A DNA stretch of 64,000 bases from JAPOKJ01 sp031421635 (GCA_031421635.1 JANOPA010000020.1:1-64000), one strand, 5' to 3'; shown: positions 1 to 9,373, counted from the first letter of the stretch. Translations and numbers: made by a program. Notes: a model not told the origin generated them from the sequence alone.

Positions 1-37
1 CCTGATGAAACCGTTTGATTTTGAGCGTGAAGATTGA
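1..37 (+). CDS. xseB: Exodeoxyribonuclease VII small subunit, C-terminal end (partial)
   Basis: Only the last eleven codons and the TGA stop at 35-37 are inside the window (codons begin at base 2, reading ...LMKPFDFERED). Many XseB proteins end in a similar L-x-PF-D tail, and xseB-ispA-dxs is a conserved order in proteobacteria. The stop overlaps the possible TTG start of ispA at 34-36, which suggests translational coupling. The call rests mainly on context because so little sequence is visible. XseB is the small partner of XseA, whose gene lies far away at about 58.6 kb. Confidence 0.55.
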   Translation, partial: LMKPFDFERED

Positions 38-1086
38 CCTCGTTAAAAAGTCCTCTCGATATGTTTCCCGATTCGGTCGATGCAAACTCGATGCCCTTTG
101 ATCTTTGGTCGAAATCGATGGCTGATCGCAACGAAACCTGCCTGGCCGAAGTTCTACCAGCGCCGAGCGTCCATCCGGCTGTCCTGCATGAAGGTCTGCG
201 CTATGCTGTTTTAGGGGGCGGCAAGCGTGTGCGCCCCTTGCTGGTGTATGCCACTGGGGCTTTGTCGGGCGCCTCGCTGGAGGTCTTAGATGGTGCGGCC
301 TGCGCGGTCGAGCTCATCCACGCGTATTCATTGGTGCATGATGATCTGCCCTGCATGGATAACGATGTGCTGCGCCGAGGCAAGCCTACTGTTCATGTGG
401 CTTTTGGCGAAGCTAATGCCCTCCTGGTCGGCGATGCCCTGCAGGCCTTGGCTTTTTCCGCACTGGTGTTAGGGCTAAAGGCTCGTGAAAATGAGGCGCC
501 AACAGAAATGTCTTCAAGCTGTCATCGAGCAGATTTGCCGGTGGCCGAGATGGTGCAGGAACTAGCTTTAGCTGCGGGCTCACTCGGCATGGCAGGGGGC
601 CAGGCCATTGACTTGGCAGCCGTCGGCGAGTCTTTGAATCGGGATCAATTGCAACTGATGCATCAGTTGAAAACCGGTGCCATGTTGCGGGTCTCGGTCC
701 GTCTCGGGCTATTGGCTGGCGGCGCCCGATGGACGGATGATCTAAGGCCACCCCGGTCGTATCCTCTGGACGGGTTAAAATCCGGTGTTGAGCGTTTTGG
801 GCAAATGCAAGCGGCGCTTGAAATTTATAGCGCCAAGATTGGGTTGGCTTTTCAAGTCGTAGACGATATTCTCGATGTCGAGGCCGATTCAGCCACTTTA
901 GGGAAAACAGCAGGTAAAGATCAACAGCACGGTAAGCCTACTTTCGTCTCCTTGATGGGACTGGCCCCAGCCAAGCAATTGGCAATTGATTTGCATGCTC
1001 AAGCTTTGGCTGCGATTGAGCCCTTCGGAAAGTCAGCCCTTAGGCTTGCGCAATTGGCCGATTTGATCGTGCTGAGGAAATCATAA
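34..1086 (+). CDS. ispA: Farnesyl/geranyl diphosphate synthase (polyprenyl synthetase)
   Basis: This enzyme condenses IPP with DMAPP/GPP to make short-chain prenyl diphosphates, downstream of the DXS pathway encoded next door. Both aspartate-rich motifs are present: DDLPCMDND at residues 103-111 and DDILD at 277-281, plus the GGGKRVRPLL motif near 61-70. At 350 residues it is longer than usual (about 300). The extra length comes from an N-terminal tail and two loops at about 150-170 and 231-250. The start is uncertain: TTG at 34 overlaps the preceding stop, ATG at 61 is next, and ATG at 91 gives the N-terminus most like the family. The stop overlaps the dxs start by one base (TAATG). Confidence 0.93.
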   Translation: MTSLKSPLDMFPDSVDANSMPFDLWSKSMADRNETCLAEVLPAPSVHPAVLHEGLRYAVLGGGKRVRPLLVYATGALSGASLEVLDGAACAVELIHAYSLVHDDLPCMDNDVLRRGKPTVHVAFGEANALLVGDALQALAFSALVLGLKARENEAPTEMSSSCHRADLPVAEMVQELALAAGSLGMAGGQAIDLAAVGESLNRDQLQLMHQLKTGAMLRVSVRLGLLAGGARWTDDLRPPRSYPLDGLKSGVERFGQMQAALEIYSAKIGLAFQVVDDILDVEADSATLGKTAGKDQQHGKPTFVSLMGLAPAKQLAIDLHAQALAAIEPFGKSALRLAQLADLIVLRKS

Positions 1087-3053
1087 TGACGGATAGCTTT
1101 AAGAACAATTCTTCGCCTGCATCAACCGGCGCTTTAGTCGCGGCCGATTTTAGCCTTCTAAAGCAGGTGAATATGCCTGCAGAGGTCCGAGCTTTGGATC
1201 GGCCGCAGTTGAAGAAGCTGGCACAAGAGCTTCGCGCTTTCGTGCTCGAATCGGTCTCCAAAACAGGTGGGCATCTGTCGTCGAACCTAGGAACCGTCGA
1301 GCTGACCATTGCCTTAAATCATGTCTTTAACTTCCCCAATGACCGTATCGTGTGGGACGTTGGGCATCAGAGTTACCCTCACAAAATTCTCACGGGACGG
1401 CGCGAACAAATGGCCAATCTTCGCCAGTTCGGGGGCATCTCTGGTTTTCCGAAACGTAGTGAATCTGAATACGATCATTTTGGGACGGCGCATTCATCTA
1501 CTTCAATTTCCGCTGCGCTCGGGATGGCGGTCGCGTCTCGTAATAAGGGCGAGAACAAGGGGCCAGCGCGTCGTCGCCATATTGCCGTCATTGGGGACGG
1601 AGCACTTTCCGGTGGCATGGCTTTCGAGGCCCTCAATAACGCCGGCGTTACCGACGATATTGATTTGTTGGTGATTTTGAATGACAACGACATGTCAATC
1701 TCTCCCGCGGTTGGAGCGCTCAATAATTATCTGGCCCGTTTGCTTTCGGGCGGCCTTTATGCCAAGGCCAAAGATGTCGGGCGTGCCGTACTTTCTAAGG
1801 TTCCGCCCATGTTCGACCTTGCAAAACGTTTTGAAGAGCATGCCAAGGGCATGGTGATCCCTGGCACGATGTTTGAAGAGTTCGGCCTAAGTTATGTCGG
1901 TCCAATTGACGGCCACGACATCGACACCCTGGTGGCCACTTTGCAAAATCTGCGAGAACTTCGCGGCCCTCGTTTCCTCCATATCATCACCAAGAAAGGC
2001 CATGGATTCGAACTCGCCGAAGCCGATCCTGTGCTTTATCACGGCCCTGGTAAGTTCGATCCGAACCAAGGCATCAAGAAGTCGACGGCACCCAGTAAGC
2101 CAACCTTCACTCAAGTGTTCTCAGACTGGATATGTGACATGGGGGCTATGGATGACCGCCTCGTTGCGGTCACTCCGGCGATGCGCGAAGGCTCTGGACT
2201 CAACGAATTTGAGAAGCGCTTCCCGAAACGCTATTTCGACGTTGGTATTGCCGAGCAACACGCCGTGACCTTTGCGGCCGGGATGGCTTGTGAAGGCTTA
2301 AAACCCGTGGTGGCAATTTACTCCACTTTCTTGCAACGCGGCTACGATCAGTTAATTCATGACGTAGCACTCCAAAATTTGCCCGTAATGTTTGCCATTG
2401 ATCGTGCTGGCCTGGTGGGCGCCGATGGAGCGACTCATCAGGGTGCCTACGATTACGCGTTTTTGCGCTGTATACCCAATATGGTGATCCTCGCGCCGAG
2501 CGATGAGAATGAGTGTCGTCAAATGTTGTTCACGGCGTATCAACATCATGGCCCAAGCTCGGTTCGCTATCCGCGTGGAGTCGGTACCGGTGCCGAAGTG
2601 AAAAAAGACTTGATGGCTTTACCCATTGGCAAGGCCGAGCTACGTCGCACCGGCAAACGCTTGGCGATACTGGCGTTTGGTACCGTGCTTGCGCCGGCTT
2701 TGGTAGCCGCCGAGACGCTGGATGCGACCGTCGTAAATATGCGTTTCGTAAAGCCTCTGGATGTTGAGATGCTGCAAGAGCTAGGCCGTAGCCATGATGG
2801 CTTCGTCACGGTGGAAGAGCATGTGGTGATGGGCGGGGCAGGAAGTGCGGTGGGGGAGGCAATGGCCAAGCTGGGCATTGTGAAACCCTTGCTTAATTTG
2901 GGATTGCCGGATCGTTTCGTGGATCATGGGGATCAAGTCGCCTTGCTTAAAATGGAAGGCTTGGACGCGACCGGCATCGAGTACAGTGTTCGCCAGCGCT
3001 TTGGGGACAATATCTTGGCTGGGGTGTCTCCTCGTCTTGTGGTTAGTCGCTAG
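1086..3053 (+). CDS. dxs: 1-deoxy-D-xylulose-5-phosphate synthase
   Basis: DXS joins pyruvate and glyceraldehyde 3-phosphate using thiamine diphosphate, the first step of the MEP isoprenoid pathway, in the cytosol. The protein has 655 residues. It shows GGHLSSNLG (61-69), DVGHQSYPHK (91-100), the ThDP/Mg motif GDGALSGGMAFEALNNAG (170-187) and, in the second half, DRAGLVGADGATHQG. The N-terminus is about 20 residues longer than in enteric homologues. ATG at 1086 overlaps the ispA stop by one base, so the two genes are very probably translationally coupled. Confidence 0.97.
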   Translation: MTDSFKNNSSPASTGALVAADFSLLKQVNMPAEVRALDRPQLKKLAQELRAFVLESVSKTGGHLSSNLGTVELTIALNHVFNFPNDRIVWDVGHQSYPHKILTGRREQMANLRQFGGISGFPKRSESEYDHFGTAHSSTSISAALGMAVASRNKGENKGPARRRHIAVIGDGALSGGMAFEALNNAGVTDDIDLLVILNDNDMSISPAVGALNNYLARLLSGGLYAKAKDVGRAVLSKVPPMFDLAKRFEEHAKGMVIPGTMFEEFGLSYVGPIDGHDIDTLVATLQNLRELRGPRFLHIITKKGHGFELAEADPVLYHGPGKFDPNQGIKKSTAPSKPTFTQVFSDWICDMGAMDDRLVAVTPAMREGSGLNEFEKRFPKRYFDVGIAEQHAVTFAAGMACEGLKPVVAIYSTFLQRGYDQLIHDVALQNLPVMFAIDRAGLVGADGATHQGAYDYAFLRCIPNMVILAPSDENECRQMLFTAYQHHGPSSVRYPRGVGTGAEVKKDLMALPIGKAELRRTGKRLAILAFGTVLAPALVAAETLDATVVNMRFVKPLDVEMLQELGRSHDGFVTVEEHVVMGGAGSAVGEAMAKLGIVKPLLNLGLPDRFVDHGDQVALLKMEGLDATGIEYSVRQRFGDNILAGVSPRLVVSR

Positions 3054-3058
3054 CCGTC

Positions 3059-4825
3059 TTGAGTTCGTCGTCGATGTGGAGTTTGATCCGCCCCTACTGG
3101 GTCTCCGAAGACCGTTGGCGTGCGAGGCTAATTTTTATTGGCATTACCGTACTTACCTTAGTCACGGTCTGGGTGAATGTGCGCCTGAACACTTGGAATG
3201 GGGATTTCTACAACGCCCTGCAAGACAAAAAGTTTGAAGATTTCAAACGTCTCTTGCTTGAGTTCGTCGGCTGGGCATTTCTCTACATAATTCTGGTGGT
3301 GTACACCCAGTATTTCACGCAGATGCTTCAGATCCGCTGGCGTCGGTGGATGACTGAGGTGTACTTGGAGCGCTGGATGAGTGGCTCGGCCTTTTATCGT
3401 ATGGGCCTTGTCGATCTAGGTTCTGATAACCCCGATCAGCGTATTGCCGAAGACCTAAGGGAGTTCGTCAATAACGCTTTGAGCTTGTTCTTCGGCCTAC
3501 TCAATGCGGTGGTGAGCTTTGTATCTTTTGTCGGCATTCTGTGGACCCTGAGTGGGCCAATTACCCTGGGTACGGGAAGCAGCGCCATCACGATCCCCGG
3601 TTACATGGTCTGGGTAGCGCTGGCCTATTCCATCATTGGTAGTTTGATCGCCCACTGGGTGGGTAAGCCTCTAATTAAGTTGAACTTTGATCAAGAGCGC
3701 TACGAGGCCGATTTCCGATATTCCCTGGTCCGTGCTCGCGAGAACGCTGAGGGTATCGCTCTTTATCGCGGTGAAACCGGTGAGCTGATGAATTTCAAGA
3801 GTCGCTTTGGTCGCTTGATGAGCAATTGGTGGGAAATTATGAAGCGGCAAAAACGCTTTACATGGTTTTCATCTTTTTATGGCCAATTGGCGTTGGTATT
3901 TCCGATCCTGGTGGCATCTCCACGCTATTTTGGCGGAGCCATTCAGCTCGGCGGGCTGATGCAAATCGCCAGCTCATTTGGTCAAGTCCAGACGGCCTTG
4001 TCGTGGTTCGTCGACGCCTATGGCCGCATCGCGAGCTGGCGAGCTTCAATCCAACGATTGCAGGGCTTTCAAAGGGCGATTGATCTTGCACAGGGCATGG
4101 GTGCAGGTTTGGAGCGAGTGGATTCAAAAGCGCAAGAGCCCAATCTTGGCGGGACGGCCGGTGCCGTCGATCTCAGCACAGTCAAGATTTTTCTTCCGCA
4201 ATTGCGGGTCAGCAGCGACGGCAAGGTTGCAGAGCTGGGTCGAATGCTGTTTCAGGGCGCGGGTGAGCACATCGATCCCTTGGTCAACACCCTGATTGAA
4301 GGGCCCTCCGGAAGCGGCAAGAGTATTTTGTTTAGAACACTTGCGGGCATCTGGCCGTTTGCAACCGGTCGGCTGGAAACGCCTGGCTTCGACATAGTAT
4401 TGTTCTTGCCACAAAAGCCCTACCTACCCTTGGGAAGCCTGAGAGAGGTCACCTGTTACCCCGGCAAGCTGCAAGACGACTTTCTCGTCCGCACCGCACT
4501 TCAAAAGGTCGAGCTCCCGGAGCTTGCAGAAAGACTTGACGAGCAGGCGCTTTGGTCGCAAATGCTTTCCGGCGGTGAACAACAACGCCTAGCCTTGGCC
4601 CGGGCTTTGTTGATAAAGCCTCGATGGCTTTTTTTGGACGAAGCGACCAGCGCAGTGGATGAAGCGATGGAAGCTCGCCTGTATACCTTGCTGGCTGAGG
4701 AATTACCTCAAACCACACTTATTTCGATTGCCCACCGCCCACAGGTCGCGAAGTTTCATCGCCAGCGTTTACGCTTGGCCGTCAGTGCTGATGCGCCCGT
4801 GAAGTTGACTCTTGCGCCTATTTGA
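3059..4825 (+). CDS. SbmA/YddA-type ABC transporter, fused permease and ATPase
   Basis: This is a 588-residue half-transporter. An ABC_membrane_2/SbmA-BacA-like membrane domain (about 1-340, with several hydrophobic segments) is followed by an ATPase domain. Visible motifs are Walker A GPSGSGKS (414-421), signature LSGGEQQRLALARAL, Walker B RWLFLDEATSAVD and the H-loop ISIAHRP. Relatives such as E. coli YddA and mycobacterial Rv1819c transport vitamin B12, bleomycin or peptides, so the substrate here is not known. The first possible start is TTG 3059, five bases after the dxs stop; ATG at 3074 is an alternative. It is probably the third gene of the ispA-dxs operon. Confidence 0.88.
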   Translation: MSSSSMWSLIRPYWVSEDRWRARLIFIGITVLTLVTVWVNVRLNTWNGDFYNALQDKKFEDFKRLLLEFVGWAFLYIILVVYTQYFTQMLQIRWRRWMTEVYLERWMSGSAFYRMGLVDLGSDNPDQRIAEDLREFVNNALSLFFGLLNAVVSFVSFVGILWTLSGPITLGTGSSAITIPGYMVWVALAYSIIGSLIAHWVGKPLIKLNFDQERYEADFRYSLVRARENAEGIALYRGETGELMNFKSRFGRLMSNWWEIMKRQKRFTWFSSFYGQLALVFPILVASPRYFGGAIQLGGLMQIASSFGQVQTALSWFVDAYGRIASWRASIQRLQGFQRAIDLAQGMGAGLERVDSKAQEPNLGGTAGAVDLSTVKIFLPQLRVSSDGKVAELGRMLFQGAGEHIDPLVNTLIEGPSGSGKSILFRTLAGIWPFATGRLETPGFDIVLFLPQKPYLPLGSLREVTCYPGKLQDDFLVRTALQKVELPELAERLDEQALWSQMLSGGEQQRLALARALLIKPRWLFLDEATSAVDEAMEARLYTLLAEELPQTTLISIAHRPQVAKFHRQRLRLAVSADAPVKLTLAPI

Positions 4826-4837
4826 AAGCGAGCTTTG

Positions 4838-5599
4838 ATGATTCGTCCTGTGATGCTAATTACTGGTGCTGGCCGAGGGATTGGCGCGGCCACAACGCTT
4901 TTCGCGGCGGCAGCCGGATACGATGTACTGATCAATTACGCCCAAGATCACACGGCGGCTCAGGCTCTCGCTAAAAAGGCCGAGGCGCTCGGTGCCAAGG
5001 CCGAGTTGGTGCAGGCCAATGTTGCGCTCGAGGCTGAGGTACTGGCAATGTTTCATAAGCTTGATACTTGTTTTGGTCGTCTCGATGTATTGGTCAATAA
5101 CGCTGGTATTGTGGGTATTAAAAGCCCGATCAAAGAGATGAGCGTGGCGCGTTGGCAAAACATGTTTGGCATCAATATTTTGGGGTCCTTCATTTGCGCG
5201 CGAGAGGCGATAAAGCGCATGGAGCAGGCTGGCCCTGGTGACGATCTGGCGCTAAACCGCTCGATCATCAATGTCTCGTCAGCGGCGGCGCGCCTCGGCT
5301 CCCCCAATGAATATGTCGACTATGCTGCGTCCAAAGGGGCTATTGACACGATGACCCTCGGACTGGCGAAAGAGCTCGCTGCTCAGGGCATTCGCGTGAA
5401 TGCAGTTCGTCCGGGTCTGATTGACACCGATATTCATGCCAGCGGTGGACAGCCCGACCGGGTTGAACGTTTCAAGAGCGTGATTCCAATGCAGCGCGGT
5501 GGCAGCTCTGAGGAAGTAGCGCGTGCCATTCTGTGGCTGGCCTCGCGAGAGGCCAGTTATGTCACGGGCTCACTATTGGACGTCGCGGGGGGGCGCTAG
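4838..5599 (+). CDS. SDR family NAD(P)-dependent oxidoreductase
   Basis: This is a classical short-chain dehydrogenase of about 253 residues. It has the Rossmann motif TGAGRGIG near the N-terminus, NNAG at the end of beta-4, catalytic Ser in INVSSAAAR, and the YAASK catalytic Tyr/Lys. The C-terminal VTGSLLDVAGGR is typical. ATG at 4838 was chosen; TTG at 4835 is directly in front of it. It follows the ABC transporter by 12 bases and is likely in the same transcript. The alternating N-terminal sequence (glucose dehydrogenase/FabG-like type) does not define a substrate. Confidence 0.85.
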   Translation: MIRPVMLITGAGRGIGAATTLFAAAAGYDVLINYAQDHTAAQALAKKAEALGAKAELVQANVALEAEVLAMFHKLDTCFGRLDVLVNNAGIVGIKSPIKEMSVARWQNMFGINILGSFICAREAIKRMEQAGPGDDLALNRSIINVSSAAARLGSPNEYVDYAASKGAIDTMTLGLAKELAAQGIRVNAVRPGLIDTDIHASGGQPDRVERFKSVIPMQRGGSSEEVARAILWLASREASYVTGSLLDVAGGR

Positions 5600-5628
5600 T
5601 GCCCTGTATTAGTGTTAGTACCGTGAGT

Positions 5629-6675
5629 TTAAGCGGCCTTGCGGCTCTTGCTGTACGGATGGCGCTTAGCCAAAGTACTTTCACGAGCGCCCTCATCATC
5701 TTGTAAACGAGGGTTTGCAAAACGCAGAATTTCCTCATGCACTTGCGGGGCTACGATCCCTCCAAAATGCCCGATTCCGGACGATTCATGAAGGGTTAAG
5801 TTGGCGCAATGACGTTGCAAGCGTTGTGTGTAGCGGAATGGCACGAATTTATCTGCCGGGTCGTGGAAAGCGATCATCGGGAGATTCAACTTTGGGCCGA
5901 CAATTTCGGGCACAACATGGCGGTATTCCATACGGAAGCTGGCTTCGATATTGCTCAACATTCCTTTACGAATTTTCTCGGGGATTAACCAACGCTTGGC
6001 AAAATCATAGGTATAGCTTACTGCGTCTGAGTGCGGCGAAATCATGACGAGTTTGTCGACTGAAATCTGCCCACGTGAAATGCCTGCCATCGCCGCCGTC
6101 GCACCTAGGCAATGCCCAACGATGAGATCGACATTGCCGACCTTCTCAACCACGGTGCGAAGCGTTCGAGAGAACTCAGGCAAGGCCGCATGATGACCCG
6201 AGCTCGAGCCGTGCGCGCGTTGATCAAAGGTCACGACTTGCCAGCCTGCGCGAATGAACGAGCGAATTAAAGGAAAGGAAGCCAGGCCGTAACTCTCCCA
6301 GCCATGGGCGATCACCACCACGGGGGCTTTGGAACCTTTGGAGCGCATCCATAGATAACAGCGAATACGCTCGCCATCAATCTCAAGGTTGCCCATCTTG
6401 CACGTTTCCATGAGCTTGCTAATTTCTGGGACCGAAGACAAGGTGGTACTCAGGTCTGGGCCGGCGAAATCTCGCGCATCCTGATATATTTTTTCAGGGA
6501 GCAATTCGCCTCGTCGACCTTTTGGGGTGCAATACAGGTGCGTGGCAAAGGAGATCGCCAACTCCTTATTGCGCATCACCAAGAGGCCCATTTCGAAGGC
6601 GAAGTTAAGCCGTTCCTTGAGACTTGGGATCTCGAAGGGAAGATGTTTTGTTTCCGGAAGGATTACTGCTGTCAT
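5629..6675 (-). CDS. Alpha/beta hydrolase with Cys in the nucleophile elbow
   Basis: The 348-residue protein has an alpha/beta-hydrolase core: an oxyanion-type HGWES (124-128), FDQRAHGSS (150-158), a nucleophile elbow GHCLG (187-191), an acid candidate in HDPADKFVPF (271-280) and a catalytic His in GIGHFG (300-305). The elbow carries Cys189 where most lipases and esterases have Ser, as in dienelactone hydrolases. The first 95 residues are an extra, largely helical-looking region without recognised motif. The gene is convergent with the SDR gene. Substrate unknown. Confidence 0.75.
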   Translation of the reverse strand: MTAVILPETKHLPFEIPSLKERLNFAFEMGLLVMRNKELAISFATHLYCTPKGRRGELLPEKIYQDARDFAGPDLSTTLSSVPEISKLMETCKMGNLEIDGERIRCYLWMRSKGSKAPVVVIAHGWESYGLASFPLIRSFIRAGWQVVTFDQRAHGSSSGHHAALPEFSRTLRTVVEKVGNVDLIVGHCLGATAAMAGISRGQISVDKLVMISPHSDAVSYTYDFAKRWLIPEKIRKGMLSNIEASFRMEYRHVVPEIVGPKLNLPMIAFHDPADKFVPFRYTQRLQRHCANLTLHESSGIGHFGGIVAPQVHEEILRFANPRLQDDEGARESTLAKRHPYSKSRKAA

Positions 6676-6717
6676 CGTTCTGCTTTATCTCACAAGAATG
6701 TCCGACAGACGGTGATT

Positions 6718-6738
6718 TTTGTCCTCTTGAAGGACAAA
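6718..6738. promoter_or_regulatory. 8-bp inverted repeat between yajQ and the hydrolase gene
   Basis: TTTGTCCT and AGGACAAA form perfect arms around a five-base loop. The repeat lies 43 bases upstream of the hydrolase start and 38 bases downstream of the yajQ stop, both on the minus strand. There is no clear U-run on the minus strand, so an operator for the hydrolase gene is as likely as a weak terminator for yajQ. Confidence 0.35.
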
Positions 6739-6775
6739 CACAGCCACTTTTGCTGCGATATCGCTAGCCAGCCTC

Positions 6776-7261
6776 TCAATCTCTGAAGTTCGTGTACGTC
6801 AACGGTAAATCTGTGACCTCTTTTTTGATCAGTGCAATGACTTCTTGGAGGTCATCGCGTTTGGTGCCAGAGATCCTGACGACTTCCCCTTGGATGCTGG
6901 CTTGACACTTAATTTTGCTATCTTTTACTAACTTTACAATCTTTTTCGCGGCTTCGGAAGAGACCCCGTGTTTTATTTCGACGACTTGCTTCATTTTGTC
7001 GCCGCCCATTTTTTGAGCGTCACCGTAGTCGAGAAAGCGCGCGTCTACCCCGCGTTTGGCGAATTTAGCCAGCATAATGTCCCGAATCTGACTCAGCTTG
7101 AAGTCGTCATCGGCAAAAATGGTCAGCTCTTTTTCCTTCAGTTCCACACGGGCGTCAGAGCCTTTAAAGTCAAACCTTGTCGTGACTTCCTTGTTAATTT
7201 GGTCCGCAGCGTTTTTGACTTCAACCATGTTGGCTTCGCAAGCAATATCAAAGGTAGGCAT
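6776..7261 (-). CDS. yajQ: YajQ family nucleotide-binding protein
   Basis: The 161-residue protein matches YajQ along its length, from MPTFDIACEANMVEVKNAAD at the start through TRFDFKGSDA and a C-terminal KRDDLQEVIALIKK. YajQ proteins are small cytosolic proteins with two ferredoxin-like halves; some members bind cyclic di-GMP and act on transcription, which is known for Xanthomonas relatives and only inferred here. It is a single gene on the minus strand with no obvious partner. Confidence 0.93.
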   Translation of the reverse strand: MPTFDIACEANMVEVKNAADQINKEVTTRFDFKGSDARVELKEKELTIFADDDFKLSQIRDIMLAKFAKRGVDARFLDYGDAQKMGGDKMKQVVEIKHGVSSEAAKKIVKLVKDSKIKCQASIQGEVVRISGTKRDDLQEVIALIKKEVTDLPLTYTNFRD

Positions 7262-7347
7262 GGTTTATTTCTTTCTGGAAACAGAGGAATCAAGGAGCTG
7301 GGAACCCGCGATTATATAAGGGTTGCTTGCGAACGGCTGATAAAGAT

Positions 7348-8148
7348 TTACCCGAAATAGCAGGCAATGGATCCGTAGGGGCCGTAATCCACCTGGAAGG
7401 TATCGCCCTTACGGGCCAGTACCGGACTGGTGAAGGAGCCAGCCAAAACAATTTCGCCGGCTTTGAGCGACTCTCCATGGTCGTGAAGCTTATTGGCCAA
7501 CCAGGCCACCCCGTAAGCCGGGTGGTTGAGAACAGCGGCAGCCACACCAGACTCTTCAATGACGCCGTTGCGGTAGAGGAGGGCGCTCACCCAGCGCATG
7601 TCGACTGCTTCTGGTTTGAACGGTCGGCCCCCTAAAATAATGCCTGCGTTGGCGGCATTGTCGGAAATGGTGTCGAAGACTTTGCGGGTGACTTTACTGA
7701 CTGGATCAATCTGGTGAATTCTGGCGTCGATCAGCTCAAGGGCCGGGGTGACGTAGTCAGTTGCATTTAACACGTCAAAGATAGTGCAATTGGGCCCACT
7801 CAACGCCTTTTTGAGAATAAAAGCGAGCTCGACTTCAATGCGGGGCACGATAAATTTATCGGTGGCAATGGTGCAACCCTCTTTGAACAACATGTCGTTG
7901 AGCAAGGCACCAAAATCTGGCTCAGTGATATTGGAAGCGCGCTGCATGGCTCGCGAGGTGAGGCCAATCTTGTGGCCAATCATGGTGCGACCTTCCTTCA
8001 TTTTGGTCGACACCCAGGCTCGCTGCACCGCGTAAGCATCCGCGATCGTCATCTCGGGGTGCTCAAGACTAAATTGTCGAACCTGGGTTTGTGTTTTTTC
8101 CGCTTGGTTGAGCTGAGCGGCTAAAGCTTTGATCGTCTTGCTTTGCAT
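7348..8148 (-). CDS. 2-oxo-hept-4-ene-1,7-dioate hydratase-type enzyme (FAH superfamily)
   Basis: The protein of about 266 residues resembles HpaH/MhpD hydratases, which add water to 2-hydroxy-dienoates in meta-cleavage and homoprotocatechuate pathways. It shows GHKIGLTSRAMQ, metal-ligand candidates in VPRIEVELAF, an ALELIDARI segment and GGRPFKPEAVD. An upstream extension of the frame to 8319 overlaps the aminotransferase gene and looks non-coding, so ATG at 8148 was chosen. It follows the aminotransferase gene by 16 bases. The other enzymes of an hpa pathway are not in the window, so the exact substrate is open. Confidence 0.8.
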   Translation of the reverse strand: MQSKTIKALAAQLNQAEKTQTQVRQFSLEHPEMTIADAYAVQRAWVSTKMKEGRTMIGHKIGLTSRAMQRASNITEPDFGALLNDMLFKEGCTIATDKFIVPRIEVELAFILKKALSGPNCTIFDVLNATDYVTPALELIDARIHQIDPVSKVTRKVFDTISDNAANAGIILGGRPFKPEAVDMRWVSALLYRNGVIEESGVAAAVLNHPAYGVAWLANKLHDHGESLKAGEIVLAGSFTSPVLARKGDTFQVDYGPYGSIACYFG

Positions 8149-8164
8149 GATGACGCCGGCTGTG

Positions 8165-9373
8165 CTATTTGCTGTTTTTCTTAACGAAAGCTGCAATCCG
8201 CGCGACACCTTGAATGATGTTCTCGTTTTGAGTCGCATAGCTAAAGCGGATGTGCTGACCTTCATCTGGAACTCGATGCCCAAAATGTATGTCGGCAAGC
8301 ACCGCAACACCAGCCTCATGCAACAAACGCTTGCGAAACACCTCAGAGTCGTTGCAGCCGGTCATGGCGCAGGCCTCGGTCACGTTTGGCCAAGCATAGA
8401 AGGCGCCGCCGGAAGGCTGGCAATGAATGCCTGGTACCTGATTGAGTAGCTTCACAATGAGATCGCGCCGCTCTAGAAATTTGCCCCGCATCATTTCGGC
8501 GTCATCTTGCGGACCATTGATGGCCGCCACGGCTGCCCACTGCGAAATATGCGAAGCGCATGAATCAGTATTGGTTACCCATTTCGTAAACATTGGGGCC
8601 AGTGCCTTGTTGGCCGTCAAGCCAATGCGCCAGCCGGTCATGGCCCAGGTTTTTGAGCAACCGTCGGACAGGATGGTGCGTTCTTGCATACCGGGCAGCG
8701 AAGCGATGGATTCGAACTTGCCCTCAAACACCAGTCGTGAGTAGATTTCGTCGGCGTAGATCCAGATTTGTGGATGCTTGCGCATAATGGCCGCAATTGC
8801 TTCCAAATCTTTGCGGGTCAAAATGCCGCCACTAGGGTTTTGCGGGGAATTCAAAATCAGCAACTTGGTCTTGGGCGTGATTTTCGCTTCCAGCTCGTTC
8901 GGATCGAAGGCAAAGTTGCGCGATTCACGCAAATAGAGTGGCACCGGCACGGCGCCATTGGCAAGAATTTGAGATTCGTAAATCGGAAAGCCCGGCACAG
9001 GGTAAATGACTTCATCGCCCGTCCCGTAGTCCGTCGTTGAGAGGATCGCGTAGGCAATAAAAGGTTTGGCACCGGCGCCCACCACGATGTCGTCGGCATC
9101 AATCTTGATGCCGCGCATCTCGCCCATGTAACGAGCGGCAGCTTCGCGAAGTTCTAAAATGCCCGCACTTGGAGTGTAGCCATGTTTGCCACCCTTGATA
9201 GCGTCAATGCCAGCCTGCTGCACATGCATCGGTGCTGGAAAATCCGGCTGGCCGATGCAAAAGGAAATGATGTCCTTACCTTGGCGGATCAGCTCGTTGA
9301 CCTCCGCGAGCACAACGAAAGCGTTTTCAGTACCAAGGCTATTGGCGCGTTTGGAAAGAGCAGGTGCTGGCAT
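8165..9373 (-). CDS. Class I/II pyridoxal-phosphate aminotransferase
   Basis: The 402-residue protein belongs to the fold-type I aspartate/alanine-aminotransferase-like group. It has the NPQNPSGG-like loop (NSPQNPSGG, 175-183), YADEIYS (206-212) with the PLP-pyridine Asp208, and the Schiff-base Lys241 in SDGCSKTWAMTGWRIG. The amino donor and acceptor cannot be read from the sequence. It is the first gene of a two-gene minus-strand unit with the hydratase. A link between a transaminase and a dienoate hydratase is not an obvious pathway, so co-transcription may be incidental. Confidence 0.9.
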   Translation of the reverse strand: MPAPALSKRANSLGTENAFVVLAEVNELIRQGKDIISFCIGQPDFPAPMHVQQAGIDAIKGGKHGYTPSAGILELREAAARYMGEMRGIKIDADDIVVGAGAKPFIAYAILSTTDYGTGDEVIYPVPGFPIYESQILANGAVPVPLYLRESRNFAFDPNELEAKITPKTKLLILNSPQNPSGGILTRKDLEAIAAIMRKHPQIWIYADEIYSRLVFEGKFESIASLPGMQERTILSDGCSKTWAMTGWRIGLTANKALAPMFTKWVTNTDSCASHISQWAAVAAINGPQDDAEMMRGKFLERRDLIVKLLNQVPGIHCQPSGGAFYAWPNVTEACAMTGCNDSEVFRKRLLHEAGVAVLADIHFGHRVPDEGQHIRFSYATQNENIIQGVARIAAFVKKNSK

